From the NCBI RefSeq assembly GCF_019649055.1, contig NW_026570230.1, positions 1,984,001 through 2,048,000 of the forward strand: a stretch of DNA of 64,000 bases, read 5' to 3'. Every line of letters starts with the position of its first letter. Position 1 is the first letter of the stretch. Shown piece by piece: positions 28,501 to 40,919 of the stretch. Below the pieces are notes generated by a model, which made no database searches, was not told where the DNA came from, and worked only from the letters and a program-made list of their open reading frames with translations. Source of the stretch: Paramacrobiotus metropolitanus (taxonomy: Eukaryota > Tardigrada > Eutardigrada > Parachela > Macrobiotidae). A program made the translations under genes and the position numbers.

Positions 28501-30810
28501 CACTGGCATATACTAAGGGATTAAATTTGTGATTATGTATCATCTGCTCCTCAGTGTAATGTTGTTGTGTTTGAAATTTCCTTCGACATCTGAAGAAGCA
28601 CGCCGTGAAATTTTTCTTAGATTTGCTCGTAAGAATAATTATTTTGTAACGTAACGGCGGAATGTTGTTCTGTTACTTCTGTACCAAACGTACGAACCTG
28701 TAATTATTCGGTTGTGTGTGAGACTGTAGAACTGTGGCGTGATATATGTTTGCCCAGGTGTGAGCGCAAACAAAAATGAGTACCTATACTTCTATGCCTC
28801 ATTATACAGTAAATATCAATTAGAATTAAAATGAATTTATTTTTTTAGTGGTTTTCCACAGTTACGTTACATTTTTAGGAGTACCTCCCACTAATCCTGG
28901 GATCATCCCTGATGCACAGTTTCAACATTTCTCTGGACGACGGGCAAAACCATCCGCCCTACGACATCACCATCAACCCCTCCATCACCTCAGAATTCGC
29001 GGTGGCTGCCTTCCGCCTGCACTCCACCATCCCGCCGATTATTGCGCTGCGCAACGCGGACTTCACGCGCGCCGGCTCCAAACGCTTCCGCGAAGCGTGG
29101 TTCAGTCCGTTTGATTTATACCAGGGTTACTATATGACGCAGTGCGCCGCCGGTATGGCTTCCGGGGTGTGGGATAAAATGGATCAGCACTTCACTACAG
29201 AGACGCAGAACCACCTCTTCCAGACGTTCCCCAGCCAGTTCGGACTGGATCTGCCGGCTATCGATATTCAACGGGGCCGGGATCACGGTCTGCAGCCGTA
29301 CGTTAAATATCGCGAGTTGTGCCAACTGCGAGTGCCGAAAAATTTCCTGGATCTGAAACGGATGCGGATTATGCCGGAGCCGGTGGTGGATCGGCTGGCG
29401 AAAGTTTATAAGTAAGTGGCCATCGCCAATATCGCGACAGGCTACTGTAATGTATTTATTCTTTATCATAGAGAACAGGAAATAAAATACGGTTCTTAAG
29501 AGTTGACTGAGTCGGCGGACTGTGTGAGCTAACGTTTGCGCTAATCTATCTGTCAGATGTCTGGATAGTGTTGAGATCTGTTTTTCGTTGGTTAATCTCT
29601 AGAAAAAACGAATATTTCTAAAAGAGATACTAATGCGCTGCTCTCCATAATTTGGATTAATGAATATACTGGTAATAATTTGCAGCACCTTTAATATCCA
29701 CTTCACTACATTGTTGTTGTTACCGTTAATATAGTGCCTTGATTATAAATACAGTATGTGTTGCAGTTGTGTACTCGTTTTGGAAGTATTGTAGCAGGAC
29801 AAGTAGCCAGCTTTAACCCAGTTGTATTTTTATCAGGAGATTTCTACGGCATTCGCATATTTCGTAAAATTTCCGGCATTCGGAAAATTCATCAAAGTTT
29901 TTTATTGTAGTTCGGTGGAAGATATCGATCTTTTTGTTGGTGGAACCGTGGAGAATCATGTGGCCAACGGACGAGTCGGACCAACATTTGCCTGCATCAT
30001 TGGAGAACAGTTCTATCGTCTGCGGTACGGCGATCGATTCTGGTACGACAATAAAGTGCCACTTCCGTCGGCATTTACCCCAGGTACTAGATCAGACAAA
30101 CTCATCGTTGGAAAAAATTATAAACACATTCAGTAATTCTTATCTAGAGTTTTTCCATATATCCAGTGATCTGAATTACGACAATAAGAACAAAATATAC
30201 TTTCCCGAGTGTGCTCGACGAGAAGGTTATTGGTTGTGTTATGAGTTTATACTTAACGCAATACGCGAGTGACAATTACATACGCAGAAATAATAATGTT
30301 GAGCTTACGTGGAAGAAATTGGCAGTTTCTTTTGAACATGCGCTGTATGTAAACGTATGCATTTTTGTAACTGTAATCATGAAGTAAAGTGCCGTCCCTT
30401 TTTTATTGACATTACCAGGTACTGGAAAAATTATTTTAAATGTTCTGCTGTACCGACTTAGCTCACGTCTGGATAAATCTTATCTGATAGACTAAAGCTT
30501 TAATTTAGGTGGAGTGGTAGACTTTAATCATTATGCTGGCGTTTCACTGCAGAGCACGTTGAGCAGATCAAGAAGACCAGTTTATCGCGGATTCTGTGTT
30601 CTAACGTGGATGGATTGGTTAACATCCAGCGGGATATCTTCCGTATTGCTGATGTGTATGCTGTTGAAATAAAATGAGATAACATTAGCCGAATTTTATG
30701 TAGCATGCCAGTAATAGCACATGTGTGTCTTTTTCAGTACAAAAAATCCTCGTGTAGCCTGTACTGCCCTACCGGAAGTGGACTGGCAGCGATGGAAGGA
30801 GAACATCTGA
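25542..30810 (+). CDS. secreted animal heme peroxidase 1, 14 exons, with altered heme-pocket residues
   Basis: Animal (MPO-type) peroxidase, 787 aa. Exons: 25542-26050, 26710-26790, 26939-27105, 27293-27405, 27476-27514, 27573-27654, 27715-27751, 27816-27931, 27996-28180, 28248-28400, 28879-29411, 29911-30083, 30553-30655 and 30738-30810, all phases consistent. The signal peptide is [16 protein letters not shown] roughly 200-residue acidic propeptide precedes the domain. Family landmarks: [27 protein letters not shown] with distal His300, a KCCNS/PDCW pair, [32 protein letters not shown] with catalytic Arg439, FRLHSTI with proximal His542, [12 protein letters not shown] and [12 protein letters not shown]. 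Departures from MPO: Ala299 and Val442 replace the heme-linking Asp94 and Glu242, and Asp replaces Asn421. Intron 10 (28401-28878) is GC-AG. The family oxidises Tyr or halides with peroxide and often hardens extracellular coats. Confidence 0.93.
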
Positions 30811-31832
30811 TCGTGGATAACTGAACGTGTAGTAAGGTTGCGGGATAGCGAATTGTATCAGACAGCTGAAATCAAGCAGTTTTTCTGCTTAGTGCATTGT
30901 TTACACACTTCAGGAAGAAGAAATTAATATTAACTTTAAATTTATTGTTGTTAACTTTAACTTTATTAGCTTTTTAATGAGATTTGAGTATTTCCATGCA
31001 GACGAATTACCTTATATTTTTGCTGTCTACATATATTTTTAAAAATTTTAATGCTGCTTGTAACCGTTGTTTGTGAGCTTAGTGAATCTGCGACGTTTGC
31101 TGCTTTGTGTACATTTTTTGAATTTGTAAATGATTATCGGCCGCGTTAATGGTTAATTGGAGTGGATACTTACATGTTAACTACGCTAGTTGGACGTGTT
31201 ATAATATTCGTACAATATACGATTGTAGTGAAAAGGTTTGTAAAATGAAAGCCAAAAAACAAGTTGAATACCGCTTACGACAAGTGTGTGGGTACTGTAA
31301 GTTATTAAGTTTATATTTGTTAGTACGCTTTGGTTTTTTTCAACTGGAAAAACCTAATTAATACTGTCGAAACAATTTTCGGGAAGTGAGCTCGAACGAG
31401 AATTCAGCAAGGTTCGTTATACTTAGCGCCACACGCAAATGAACTGTTGCGGCGTACATTCGCATGAACAACCCCGGTGACCTTTGTCCCCGTGTTGCGT
31501 TGCTGAGTGAGTGACACAATCAGCCATCATGCTAAGCGCTTTTTGCAATGCCTTCCGCGGCCGCGGGGAAAAAAACGCAGCATTGTGTGATTGAGAAATC
31601 ACCCTGCACTACATCTGCGCGTACATAATGCGATGATTCCCTCAAAACACCAATGCCAGGTCCGATGGCTAATCGCAGTCCACCGCTGCTGAAAAGCCCA
31701 AACATGCAAACGCATGGTGAGGAAAGGGAGAAAGCCGGTCATCGGCCTGCCGGCCAAATAGGCCGCGTGTGTTTTTTTCCCCTACCCCGCGTTGCCGGTA
31801 TAGAAACCTCCGGATGATAATCGCGGGGCAAT
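30811..31832. other. intergenic between the two peroxidases
   Basis: No coding exon is supported. Within the GC-richer part, 31470-31485 reads GGTGACCTTTGTCCCC. Its reverse complement is a DR1-like nuclear-receptor site (GGGACA-A-AGGTCA), about 360 bp upstream of the peroxidase 2 TATA box. Confidence 0.35.
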
Positions 31833-31840
31833 TATATAAA
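31833..31840 (+). promoter_or_regulatory. TATA box of peroxidase 2
   Basis: TATATAAA, followed by a run of about 180 bases to the start codon with no in-frame upstream ATG. The placement suits a strongly expressed gene. Confidence 0.5.
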
Positions 31841-32018
31841 GTAGGAAACAAACAATTCCTCTGACCTGGTTACCATGTGCGCGTGGTGCTTGCGACCGGT
31901 GGTAAATAGTTTTGGTTAACGTTGGATGGTTGCTCAGTTGGTGTTCAGTCGCGGCAGTGGTAAGACTTAATTTATTTTGCGTTTATTTTACCGCTGCTTA
32001 ATTATTATATCCGTCATT

Positions 32019-35000
32019 ATGGGACGGTTTGCGGTGGCCGTCGTGGCCAGTGTCGCGGCGCTGTGCAGTGCACAGCCGTATCAGAAGGCACCGTACGGGA
32101 ATTATACCGGCGGCGCCAGTATGTATGGGAATTATTCCGGGCAGCCCAGTTATCCGGCAGCACCCTATAACAGCTCGTATGGACCGAAGTACATGAACAA
32201 CACGTACCAGGCCAACTACTACCAGACACCCCCGTGGGCCTACAACTGGGATCACGAGCACCAGAGCCGGCATCTCTACAGCCAGGAAGCCGCCGCCTGG
32301 CTGTATGCCAATATCTATCCGGCCTGGGAGTGGGCCGTCGGGCAGTACGCCACCGTCAACGGACGCTACTACAACAACGCCCAAAAGTGCGGTAAGAGTC
32401 AGCACGGCGAAAAAAGTGTGTTACCGTTTTCAAAAATATACTTCAGTAGTTTTCTTGGAATACATTTAGTTGGTGAATTTAGTTCAGTATTCGCTTATAT
32501 ACTGCCATATATTGTAGGTTGAAACTGTATAATTTAACATTACTACAAGTGAGCATTGTCATATTAATTTTATAGTCGCTTCTGTCGCCGGAACATTATA
32601 ATAATGCCTATCGTCTATGAAAGATGCGTATGTTTCATTCTTAATTTAAAAAAAAATAGTAAATAGTTTTGGTAATGGCTTGAATAGGCGAAAGGTTACT
32701 TATATTTTGGACATGAATTATTTTGATAAAATTTCAATATTGTCCACTTTCTGACCTGTACGGACGAGATTGGTGCGGTACTGTTTATTTACGCGAGGGA
32801 ATTTGGTGAACTGGGTTATCTAAAATATGTGGAATAATTTCCTGTAGCTGTGAAACAATTTCCTGTATTTGTAGGTTACAGTGGAAATCCATATAACAGC
32901 GTGGAGACGAGGAATGCTCAGCGAGCCGAATACCTGACCCTGATGGCGCAGTGGCTGTGGGACAATTATCCGTAAGTACGAATAGAAAACCTTTCCCAGT
33001 TTGCTATCAGGGTGGCTTAAAAAATCATTTGAAGTGTCAGATTACAGAAATAATGGTATACAATAAATACACTCAGTGTACATGGTGTACGAGTATCTGT
33101 TTGCTTGTTGGCTTTACTAAATCTTTTCCGATTTATTTGTTTATACGATAACTGTAGAAATGTACTGTGAACGTGAATTACCTACCGTTAGGTGTTGTTA
33201 ACCTGGTATAACCGATGCTGGTTGTTTGTTAGTGGTGATAAGTCAGTGCTGCACAAGGCCATGTTGAATCTGGACGCCTACAAGATCCAGCTGCCCTTTA
33301 TCCAGGACTGCTTAGCCGAGAACTACAACCAATGGCAGGGACAGTGTGGAGCGTATCAGCGCTACAACCGGCCGGACCAGATCTGCAACAACATCGGCTA
33401 CCCGACGTGGGGCGCCTGGCTGGACGTGACTATTCGTATTACCGATATCTGGAACTACTACGGAGGTATGGCGATATTGTAGAGTGATGGCTGCATTCAA
33501 GTCGATTTCCGCAGCTTCTAGCTTGGTATCTGAGTTGTTAACACAAAATAATATATCGCGTTGAGTCTTATTTTTATCGATATTTCTCGAAGTGTCATCG
33601 CAAATTCGATTTAGTTTTTATACTGTACGGCGTATACGCATCTGCGCAGTACATCCATCATACATACTTCGGCGTTATTTGTTCACATGTACTTACTACA
33701 AGAAAGTATATTGGGTTTTTCTCTAAATACTCTGTAGGTATGGTTATATTAAAAAATAAACACATTGTTGCGGTTATAATATGTGTTTATTTTTTGTTGG
33801 TTGGTTCTAATGTATCACTCAATGGATATGTGACGGTGTAATTAAGGCAGTTGAAGCATTTCCAATGCACTGGTTTATTGGGAACCATGAATGTTTACAG
33901 GTATCTGGCAGGCTAACCAGTACAACGTGTGGCCGGATTACAACGGGCAGATCACACCGTTGGCCGATGCCAAGTACATGGCCAACGCGTTGGACAACTG
34001 GCAGAACGGCCAGTGCTACAACCTCGATGCTACTATGTTGCATGCCTACTTTACTCAGTTCATCGCCCACGACATCACCCGCAGTAAGGCCAACTTTCGA
34101 ACAAAGTTGCTCAGTTTGTCTTAGAATTTTTGATTGCGCGTTATGGAGAAATTTTTATAACTACCATTATAATAATTCAGTATAATAATATAAGTAAAAT
34201 ATTGGAAAATTGTAATATTAATAATAAAAATCATACATTGACTGTTATAATTATTCGATATTTGTAGAATTTGATTTTACCAAGAAATGAGTTGTTTTTG
34301 TACTGGTGATTTTTCGCTGTGATAGTGACGGTGGTTTCCGACTGTAGGTGGTCCGTACACGGTGACGGGCTACAACGGTATCCAAGTGAAGCCGGAATGT
34401 TGTAAGATCAGCGACGAGTGTCTGCATCACACTTGCCACTCCTGGTACGGCCAGTATTCCGATGGATACAATCAGTATCCGGTCTGCGAGGAGCTCTCCG
34501 ACAATCTGCCCGGCATTGACTACTGCAACCCAAGTACGTTTTTTTCTAAAAAGGAAGATATTTTTTGCATGAGCATAAAATAATAAAGAATAAAAAATGC
34601 CATAATGGACTGGATTATTTGTAAAATACATGGTAATTTTACGAGTAAATCATCTGTTAGAGCTAAGTACAGCATAAAGTATGAACTATGATGCATATAC
34701 AGATGGTATTGTACGTACGGCTCGTTATTAAATTTTCTGTTGACCTTTGATTTACAACTGTTATCCTGCCTAGAAATGTCCGTGTATTGTATGTTTGCGT
34801 TGTTCTATTTCGTTATTACCAGTGGCCGTTTGTTATATGTGTATGTCTTGCATATAGTTCCGAAAGACTCGGTGAACCTGCAAACCTCGTACATTGACAT
34901 GTCGGCGGTGTACGGCGCCAGCTGCTACGAAGCGGCCAAGGTGCGTGCCTGGCGCAAGGGAAAGCTGCGCGTCAACAAGGGCAAGTACGGGCTGTACTCC

Positions 35001-38000
35001 AAGAATGTCCTGCTGCCGGATGACTACAGTCCCAATCCCGATGAGTGCGACATCAGCTATCCCGACGGCGATCTCAAGTGCCATTTGGCCGGTGATCCGC
35101 GTAACAGCATGCATCCCGGATTGTATGTTTTGCATACTGTAAGTCCATCGTCAGTCTGTCCATTTCTAATTATGATTATGCATGAGAAAAGTAAGCCATA
35201 ATGTACATTGTATAATTCGACAAATTCTCTTTAATGTAAAGTATCGTTCGAGCATAAATTTTATCCTGAAATGGTTATTTGCAACATTATTATTTAATTT
35301 AAGTTTTCATTATGGTTATTTATTTTCGGTTCTTTTTTGTCAACAGTTGTTCATGCGCATGCACAACCGTTTTGCCTCGTCGTGCGCTAAATGGCTGGAG
35401 AAGTACTATTTACCGGAAGATGTACTGGATGAAATCTGCTACCAGGTATGACTGCACTGCGTAATGACCGGCGACGAAACATGTAGCGAAGTGACCTTTT
35501 ATTGGTGGGTAAATGTTAATAAAAGTCCGGCCTTTCTGTGAATAATTGTTTGTATCGGTTTTCATCTCGCTAAATGGTAGAGCAAAGGGAATGGTGTGTT
35601 TGTAGGAAACTCGCCGTCTGATGCAAGCCATTGGGCAGAAGATCTTCTACGCTGAGCATCTCCCGGTGGAACTGGGTCCGTACGTTGCCAACGATCCCAA
35701 CTACGGTCTGAGCCTGGACTACGTGCTGCCCTACGACCCGGCTGTGCACGCTAGTGTCTGGCCCGAATACCTCTACGCTGCTGGACGGTAAGGAATAATT
35801 AGTCTATTTAAACCATTTATCCCGCGATATAATGCAACACTTTTAATGAGTTAAGCTTTACATTTTTTTACCAAAAATGTTGACATGCATCTTTGCATGT
35901 GTTGTTCATTTTAATTGTGTACTTTTATTGGGACAATAGCCAACTGACAGAACAGCAAGCCTGCGCTGGTAGATACTAATTAAAAATTTCGAATTTTAAG
36001 TTAATCTACAGCACGTTAACTGCGCTTTTGTTTAAGTGCATTTTGCTTACATGGCCAAAAGCAAATAGAGTTCCATCCAGCGTGCCAGTGCGCTACGATT
36101 ATACCGGCTTGACAGATATTTCGTATCGAACATAATATAAATTAAGATGTTTAAAAATATGCGTTAAATTCTGTAGATGTGTGTATAACACTGTAATGTT
36201 ACGGTTGCAATAGTGTTATTAAATCACTGATAAACTTTATCAGTAATTATTTAACGCCGGCTAGCAAGATTGCTTGCAGCTTATTATATCATGAATATTG
36301 TCGTTCTGCAGTAGCCGCTCCATTAACGGAGATATCTTACCAGACTACCGGAAAATGTCTTTTTTCGTTTGTTAATTTTTGAAGATTTTTACGTTTTTTG
36401 TTTGGTTTTATACGATAAAAGTTGTCCAATCTGTAAATCACCTTCGAGACATAGAATCTTAAAGCCAGACGTGCTGCCATCCGGTTATGGGGAATTAACA
36501 TTAAAAGTGTAATTATTGTTACCTGTTGTGTATACCATTGGTCGGTAATCAGGGTGTTTGGCTTTTTGCAGTCTGCACTCCACCATCTCCCACTGGGCCC
36601 AGGTGGTGGCGCCCGAGAAGGCCGCGCAGGGCCTGCAGGAGCCGGACAACTGGTACGGCATCTACGACTTCTTCCACCGCGGCTACGCTCTCATGTCCAG
36701 CAAGCACAAGCTGAACGAGCTGGTGGCCAACTCCCTGTACGACCCCGAGCAGTGCTACGACGCCCTGATCGTACCCGAGATGCGCAACAAGGTGCCGTCC
36801 TACGGCGGACCGGGTATGGATATGCACTGGGTCAACCAGATGCGCGGCCGTGAATGGGGTCTGCCCTGGTACTCGCAGGTGCGCGACTGGTGCGGTATGA
36901 GTTACATCAACGACTGGGCCGATCTGCAGAATATCTGGAGTGAGAACTGCCTCAAGACCCTGCCCGGCATTGTCTAGTAAGTGGCTGCGTTCGGCACTGT
37001 ATGCTTCTCCCACTAGGAGTATGGTTAGTTTCTTGGCGCTTATTTGTTTACTCTGTGGATCCTGTACAATGTGTCTAACGAAACGTTATATTACTGATTA
37101 AGTACTAGAAAAAGTCTTTAAAAGGCGGCTGCCATCGGCGTATTTATTAAGTATACGTTTTTAGTGCATTGACTTTCCCAGTGCATTGACTTTCCCAAGC
37201 GGGTAAGGCTTTTTTAAAAAAGATATGGAAGAATTTCACTTTTGTGCAAAGACGCTACTGTATATGTGTAAGACTGTTCGATTTAATTAACATACGAGTA
37301 CATGATTGTTTATTGCCCCGATGGTAGTGATATTCGCAGTGCGATGGCATTGTGATCGCACAAAATTGCCATATTGTTAACTTATACGAGCATGTTAAAA
37401 TGATATTATTGCCATTTCGCTGGACTCTTATCAGTTTTTGGTCCACAATATAGTGATGTGCTAATTTTTGTGTATTTTTAAATGACGTAAGGGCGAACCT
37501 CGATTCGATGTACTTATTTTTCTGCCAGCTTACGATTTTGCCAATTCTGTGGATTGCATTGATAAGGAATAATATCATTTCATGCCTCATCTTGATAAGC
37601 TGTATCCGTGGTTTAGCCTGCGCTTGATAGGTGAAAGCATATTGCTGCTAAAGAAATACTGACGGAATGTTTTCCGATTAAATAATACGTTGGTGATTGT
37701 AGTCATCCGAAGAACGTGGAAGCCTGGGTGGGCATGATCTGCGAGAAGCCGATGCCGGGTGCCGTTGTCGGTCCCACAGCCGGGTGTGTCCTGCAGCGAC
37801 AGTACTACAATCTGCGCGAGGGCGATCGCTTCTTCTTCGACCGTAACGGATTCACACCCGGTGCGTACCTGACCGCCGACTGTCCAATTTGTGACCGGGT
37901 GCCTCGATGGTCATCGGTTGCATATTTCCATTTATATTGTATATTCATATTAGTATATGTTTGTATACATTTTTGTGTTTATTACATTTATATATATTTT

Positions 38001-39005
38001 ATTATATTTAGATGATACCGGTTGTGTATTGCATATTCATATGTGGTATGCTTTGCAGATCAAATTAACGTTATCAAGAAATTCAACATGGGCAAGGTGC
38101 TGTGTATTACCACCAACTTGGACTACGTCACAACCAATCCATTCCGTACTCCCAATGCCTACTCGTAAGACAAAAACGTGCGACATTTTGTTGCAGTTTT
38201 GTGATATTTGAATGTGGCTGTATTTTAACAGGAATCCTTATCAGTCGTGTAATGCTTATGATGATATCACGGAAGATGATCTCGCTATGTACTGGAGCAC
38301 GGTATGTTACGAGTTGACAGTGATTTGTTTAACAATTTACCGAACTTTTGGATTTCCATGCGTACTTTAGACATATTGTCTTACGCATGCAAAAAGTATG
38401 TAAAATTAATCTGATAACAAATATGTTTTCATTTAAGTATTTGTTGTTTCCATGTTGGTTTATATGCATGTTTACGCACTTGGAACTTTTCACCATTGCA
38501 CTACGAAAGCACTGTGTACGCATCTGGTCTAATTGAAGCACACGTTGATAACTAAGCATATTTTCTAACATTTTCCCATGTTTTTGTGAATGCTTTGTTT
38601 TTCTTCATGTTAATACGCACGATATGATGGTAAGAAGTCCCTACCAAACAAATTAATGAAAAATTCTTTGGGATACAATTTGTTGGAGTTAACTGTTTAG
38701 ACTGTCCTTTTATGTTAGGATAGCATAACTTCGCATTTGTTGAGAATTTATGTGACTAAACATCGCATTACCTACGTTTTATTTTAGTTGATTTTGTTTA
38801 TTTTTTGTAGATCCCCTACGCAGCCGGTGACTACCGTACCTGCAAGGATTACAGCCAGTTCGCGCCGAACCAGCAGTACCAGAACACCACGTACAACGCC
38901 TACGCTAACCGCCAGTACGGCAATTACTCGCAGCAGTACCAGCCACCGGCGCCGCAGTACCAGCAGACTACATACCAGCAGACCACCTACCAGAAATCCT
39001 ATTAA
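32019..39005 (+). CDS. secreted heme peroxidase 2 with Tyr/Gln/Asn-rich termini, 13 exons
   Basis: 855 aa. Exons: 32019-32391, 32875-32971, 33233-33465, 33901-34083, 34348-34533, 34858-35138, 35347-35445, 35606-35787, 36572-36976, 37703-37860, 38059-38164, 38232-38301 and 38811-39005, all in phase. The signal peptide is MGRFAVAVVASVAALCSA. A Tyr/Asn/Pro/Gly-rich segment (GNYTGGASMYGNYSGQ) follows. The peroxidase core is strongly diverged but aligned: FTQFIAHDITR (Gln287, distal His291), VKPECCKIS, SYIDMSAVYGAS, RNSMHPGLYVLHTLF (Arg439), GRLHSTIS (proximal His547), WVNQMRGREWGLPWY (Asn633), REGDRFFFDRNGFTP. The positions of MPO Asp94 and Glu242 are Ala290 and Met442. The C-terminal 50 residues are Tyr/Gln repeats (QQTTYQQTTYQ). 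The family can form dityrosine, so the tails could be its own crosslinking substrate in a cuticle or eggshell (inference). Codons are strongly G/C-ending, unlike peroxidase 1. Confidence 0.9.
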
Positions 39006-40834
39006 ACAGCCACACCGGTGGAGTGATGCTGTAAGACTCTTCTTTGATCTACACACTGACCTTTCTCTTGCTTTTCTCTCTCTGTCCATAGCTTGTACAT
39101 GCAGAGCGCGCGAGCCACATGTGGTGCAGCGTTGCTATTGTTTCTGGCGAAAATTTAGACAAAAATTAGTCGTGTATTTAAGGTCACCGCTGCACTGCAG
39201 TGTGGTGTATCATGTCGTGCTTTTTTATAAAAAAGGTTTGCTTCCCTCTGTGGGTTCTTTTCTTTGCAAGCTGTCTTTCTCTCTTTTGTAAAATTATTCA
39301 GCTGCATCTTTTTTACTTGAGCAATAAAAGTGCAGAATAACACGGGACGCATGTGTCGTTATTTGACCGCAGACAGTATAATGCTGTTACGTTGTATATT
39401 TATACCAGTGTACTTGTATATCGGTATAATTTTGGATGCACGCTTTCTCAGTTTTAGTGAACTAAAGACGCTAAAAATTCGAAAGTCTTCTTATTAGACA
39501 GATTCATTAGAACCTTTTCCGGTGGACAAAGCGCCCTTGTTGCACTTTACGATTGACGTTTATTTAATTAATATTTTTCAAGTTTTCTTTTAATAAGGTT
39601 TTAATACTGGTAAGATGATTTTTAATACCCTTTTAAATAAGGCTTCAATAAGCTTTTATTTTATTATTTTTAACGTTTTTACTGTGAATCTGTGGAATGC
39701 GGCGGGTGTTTTTCATGTGCGATAGTGATCGTTGTTAGAAGGTTCAGCTAGTGATTAACCGATGCATCTCCCAGTTACGGATATCGTAGGTTAACGCTCT
39801 CTTGCAAACAATCGCCAGCCTTGACCTTTGCTCGTTGCGACGACGCTTAATCTGCTTTTGCATATCATACAAAGTTTTTTATTTAAATTTCACGTCGTTA
39901 TGTTCGCATTCATTCTTTGGTACTACTGTAACCGATCTGTGCTTCCTTGCATGATTTGACATTATTGCAATAAATTAGAATGATCATTATGAAGTTACTG
40001 CATGTACAATGCATCGTTTTAAAAATTATTCTTGGTTCCGCCTTTGAAAGGGCAAGTGAACGAATTTCACTTGATCCTCTCTGGTGTTGAAAAATTTTTA
40101 TATTTAGCAGAATATCAGTTCAAGCTGAAACAAAATAGAACAAATTTTAGTATCCTTAATTTTACTAGCAAAAGCAGCAAAGTATGGCGGTGAAAGAAAA
40201 ATTATCATCAAATTATTAATAGATATGACTGTACAACTGTTACGTTTGCGACCGCTACGACTTTGATTCGAAATAACAAAAATGCTATTAAAATCTATAC
40301 CTTAGTGTCGTTCGTATTCTTCGTCGTGGTCGAACTGGAATTGAGTTAAAAGACAGTATTTGTGGTAATACGAAAAATTACTCGAAAAATAAGAGCGAAA
40401 TTATAATTCAGAAAAGTGGCCCAGGCAGACCACCATGCGTCCAACCAAGCAAAGGTCAACGTGCCCAGTGCCGATGATATCGTTGTTGAAGACTTGTCTA
40501 ATGTGAAAATGTATCAATTAAATGGTGAGGCATACTGCTTAAGCGTATTAAGTAATATGCCTCCTTATCGGTATGTGTTCGACCCGTCGGCATTTTACTG
40601 GGGAAAAACGAAAAATATACGTTTCGTGGCATTTCCATGAACATGCAGCAGCCGAGATACGGTGGTGCAAAGTGTCAACCATGTCCTGACTGCATCCAGG
40701 CACACATTCACTTTGCTTTTTTTCCCAACCCGATGTCCTTGACATTGAGGAAAAAATCGGCATCTATCATGCAGCGGCATTGTCTGGACTGCCGGCTGAT
40801 GTTTATCGATTTTAAGATTGAAATACCGACTTCG
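39006..40834. other. 3' end of peroxidase 2 and upstream region of vitellogenin
   Basis: No coding exon is supported. AAAGGTCA-type half-sites occur at 39832-39839 (reverse) and 40451-40458 (forward). A 74-codon plus frame at 40416-40640 lacks a good ATG and any family resemblance. Confidence 0.4.
39323..39328 (+). terminator. polyadenylation signal of peroxidase 2
   Basis: AATAAA in the context GAGCAATAAAAGTGCAG, about 320 bp after the stop codon. Confidence 0.5.
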
Positions 40835-40844
40835 TATATAAAAG
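40835..40844 (+). promoter_or_regulatory. TATA box of vitellogenin
   Basis: TATATAAAAG lies 85 bp before the vitellogenin ATG, in a GC-rich patch. The expected start site is near the CCATTTAGTTT sequence at 40863-40873. The position and sequence are near-ideal for a highly expressed, inducible gene. Confidence 0.65.
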
Positions 40845-40919
40845 CCGGCAGCAACACACGGTCCATTTAGTTTTCCACTGGATTACTTTGACTGTGGACA
40901 TTCTTGGCCCATCATCACC

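Noticed and set aside
31977-32018. Upstream extension of peroxidase 2 (MRLFYRCL-like)
   Set aside because: Starts at TTG. The ATG at 32019 already gives a complete signal peptide.
37163-37196. 17-bp tandem repeat (AGTGCATTGACTTTCCC twice) in a peroxidase 2 intron
   Set aside because: Real but a trivial local slippage product with no sign of function.
40416-40640. 74-codon plus-strand frame upstream of vitellogenin
   Set aside because: Starts at GTG rather than ATG, no recognisable domain, and sits in the presumed promoter region.
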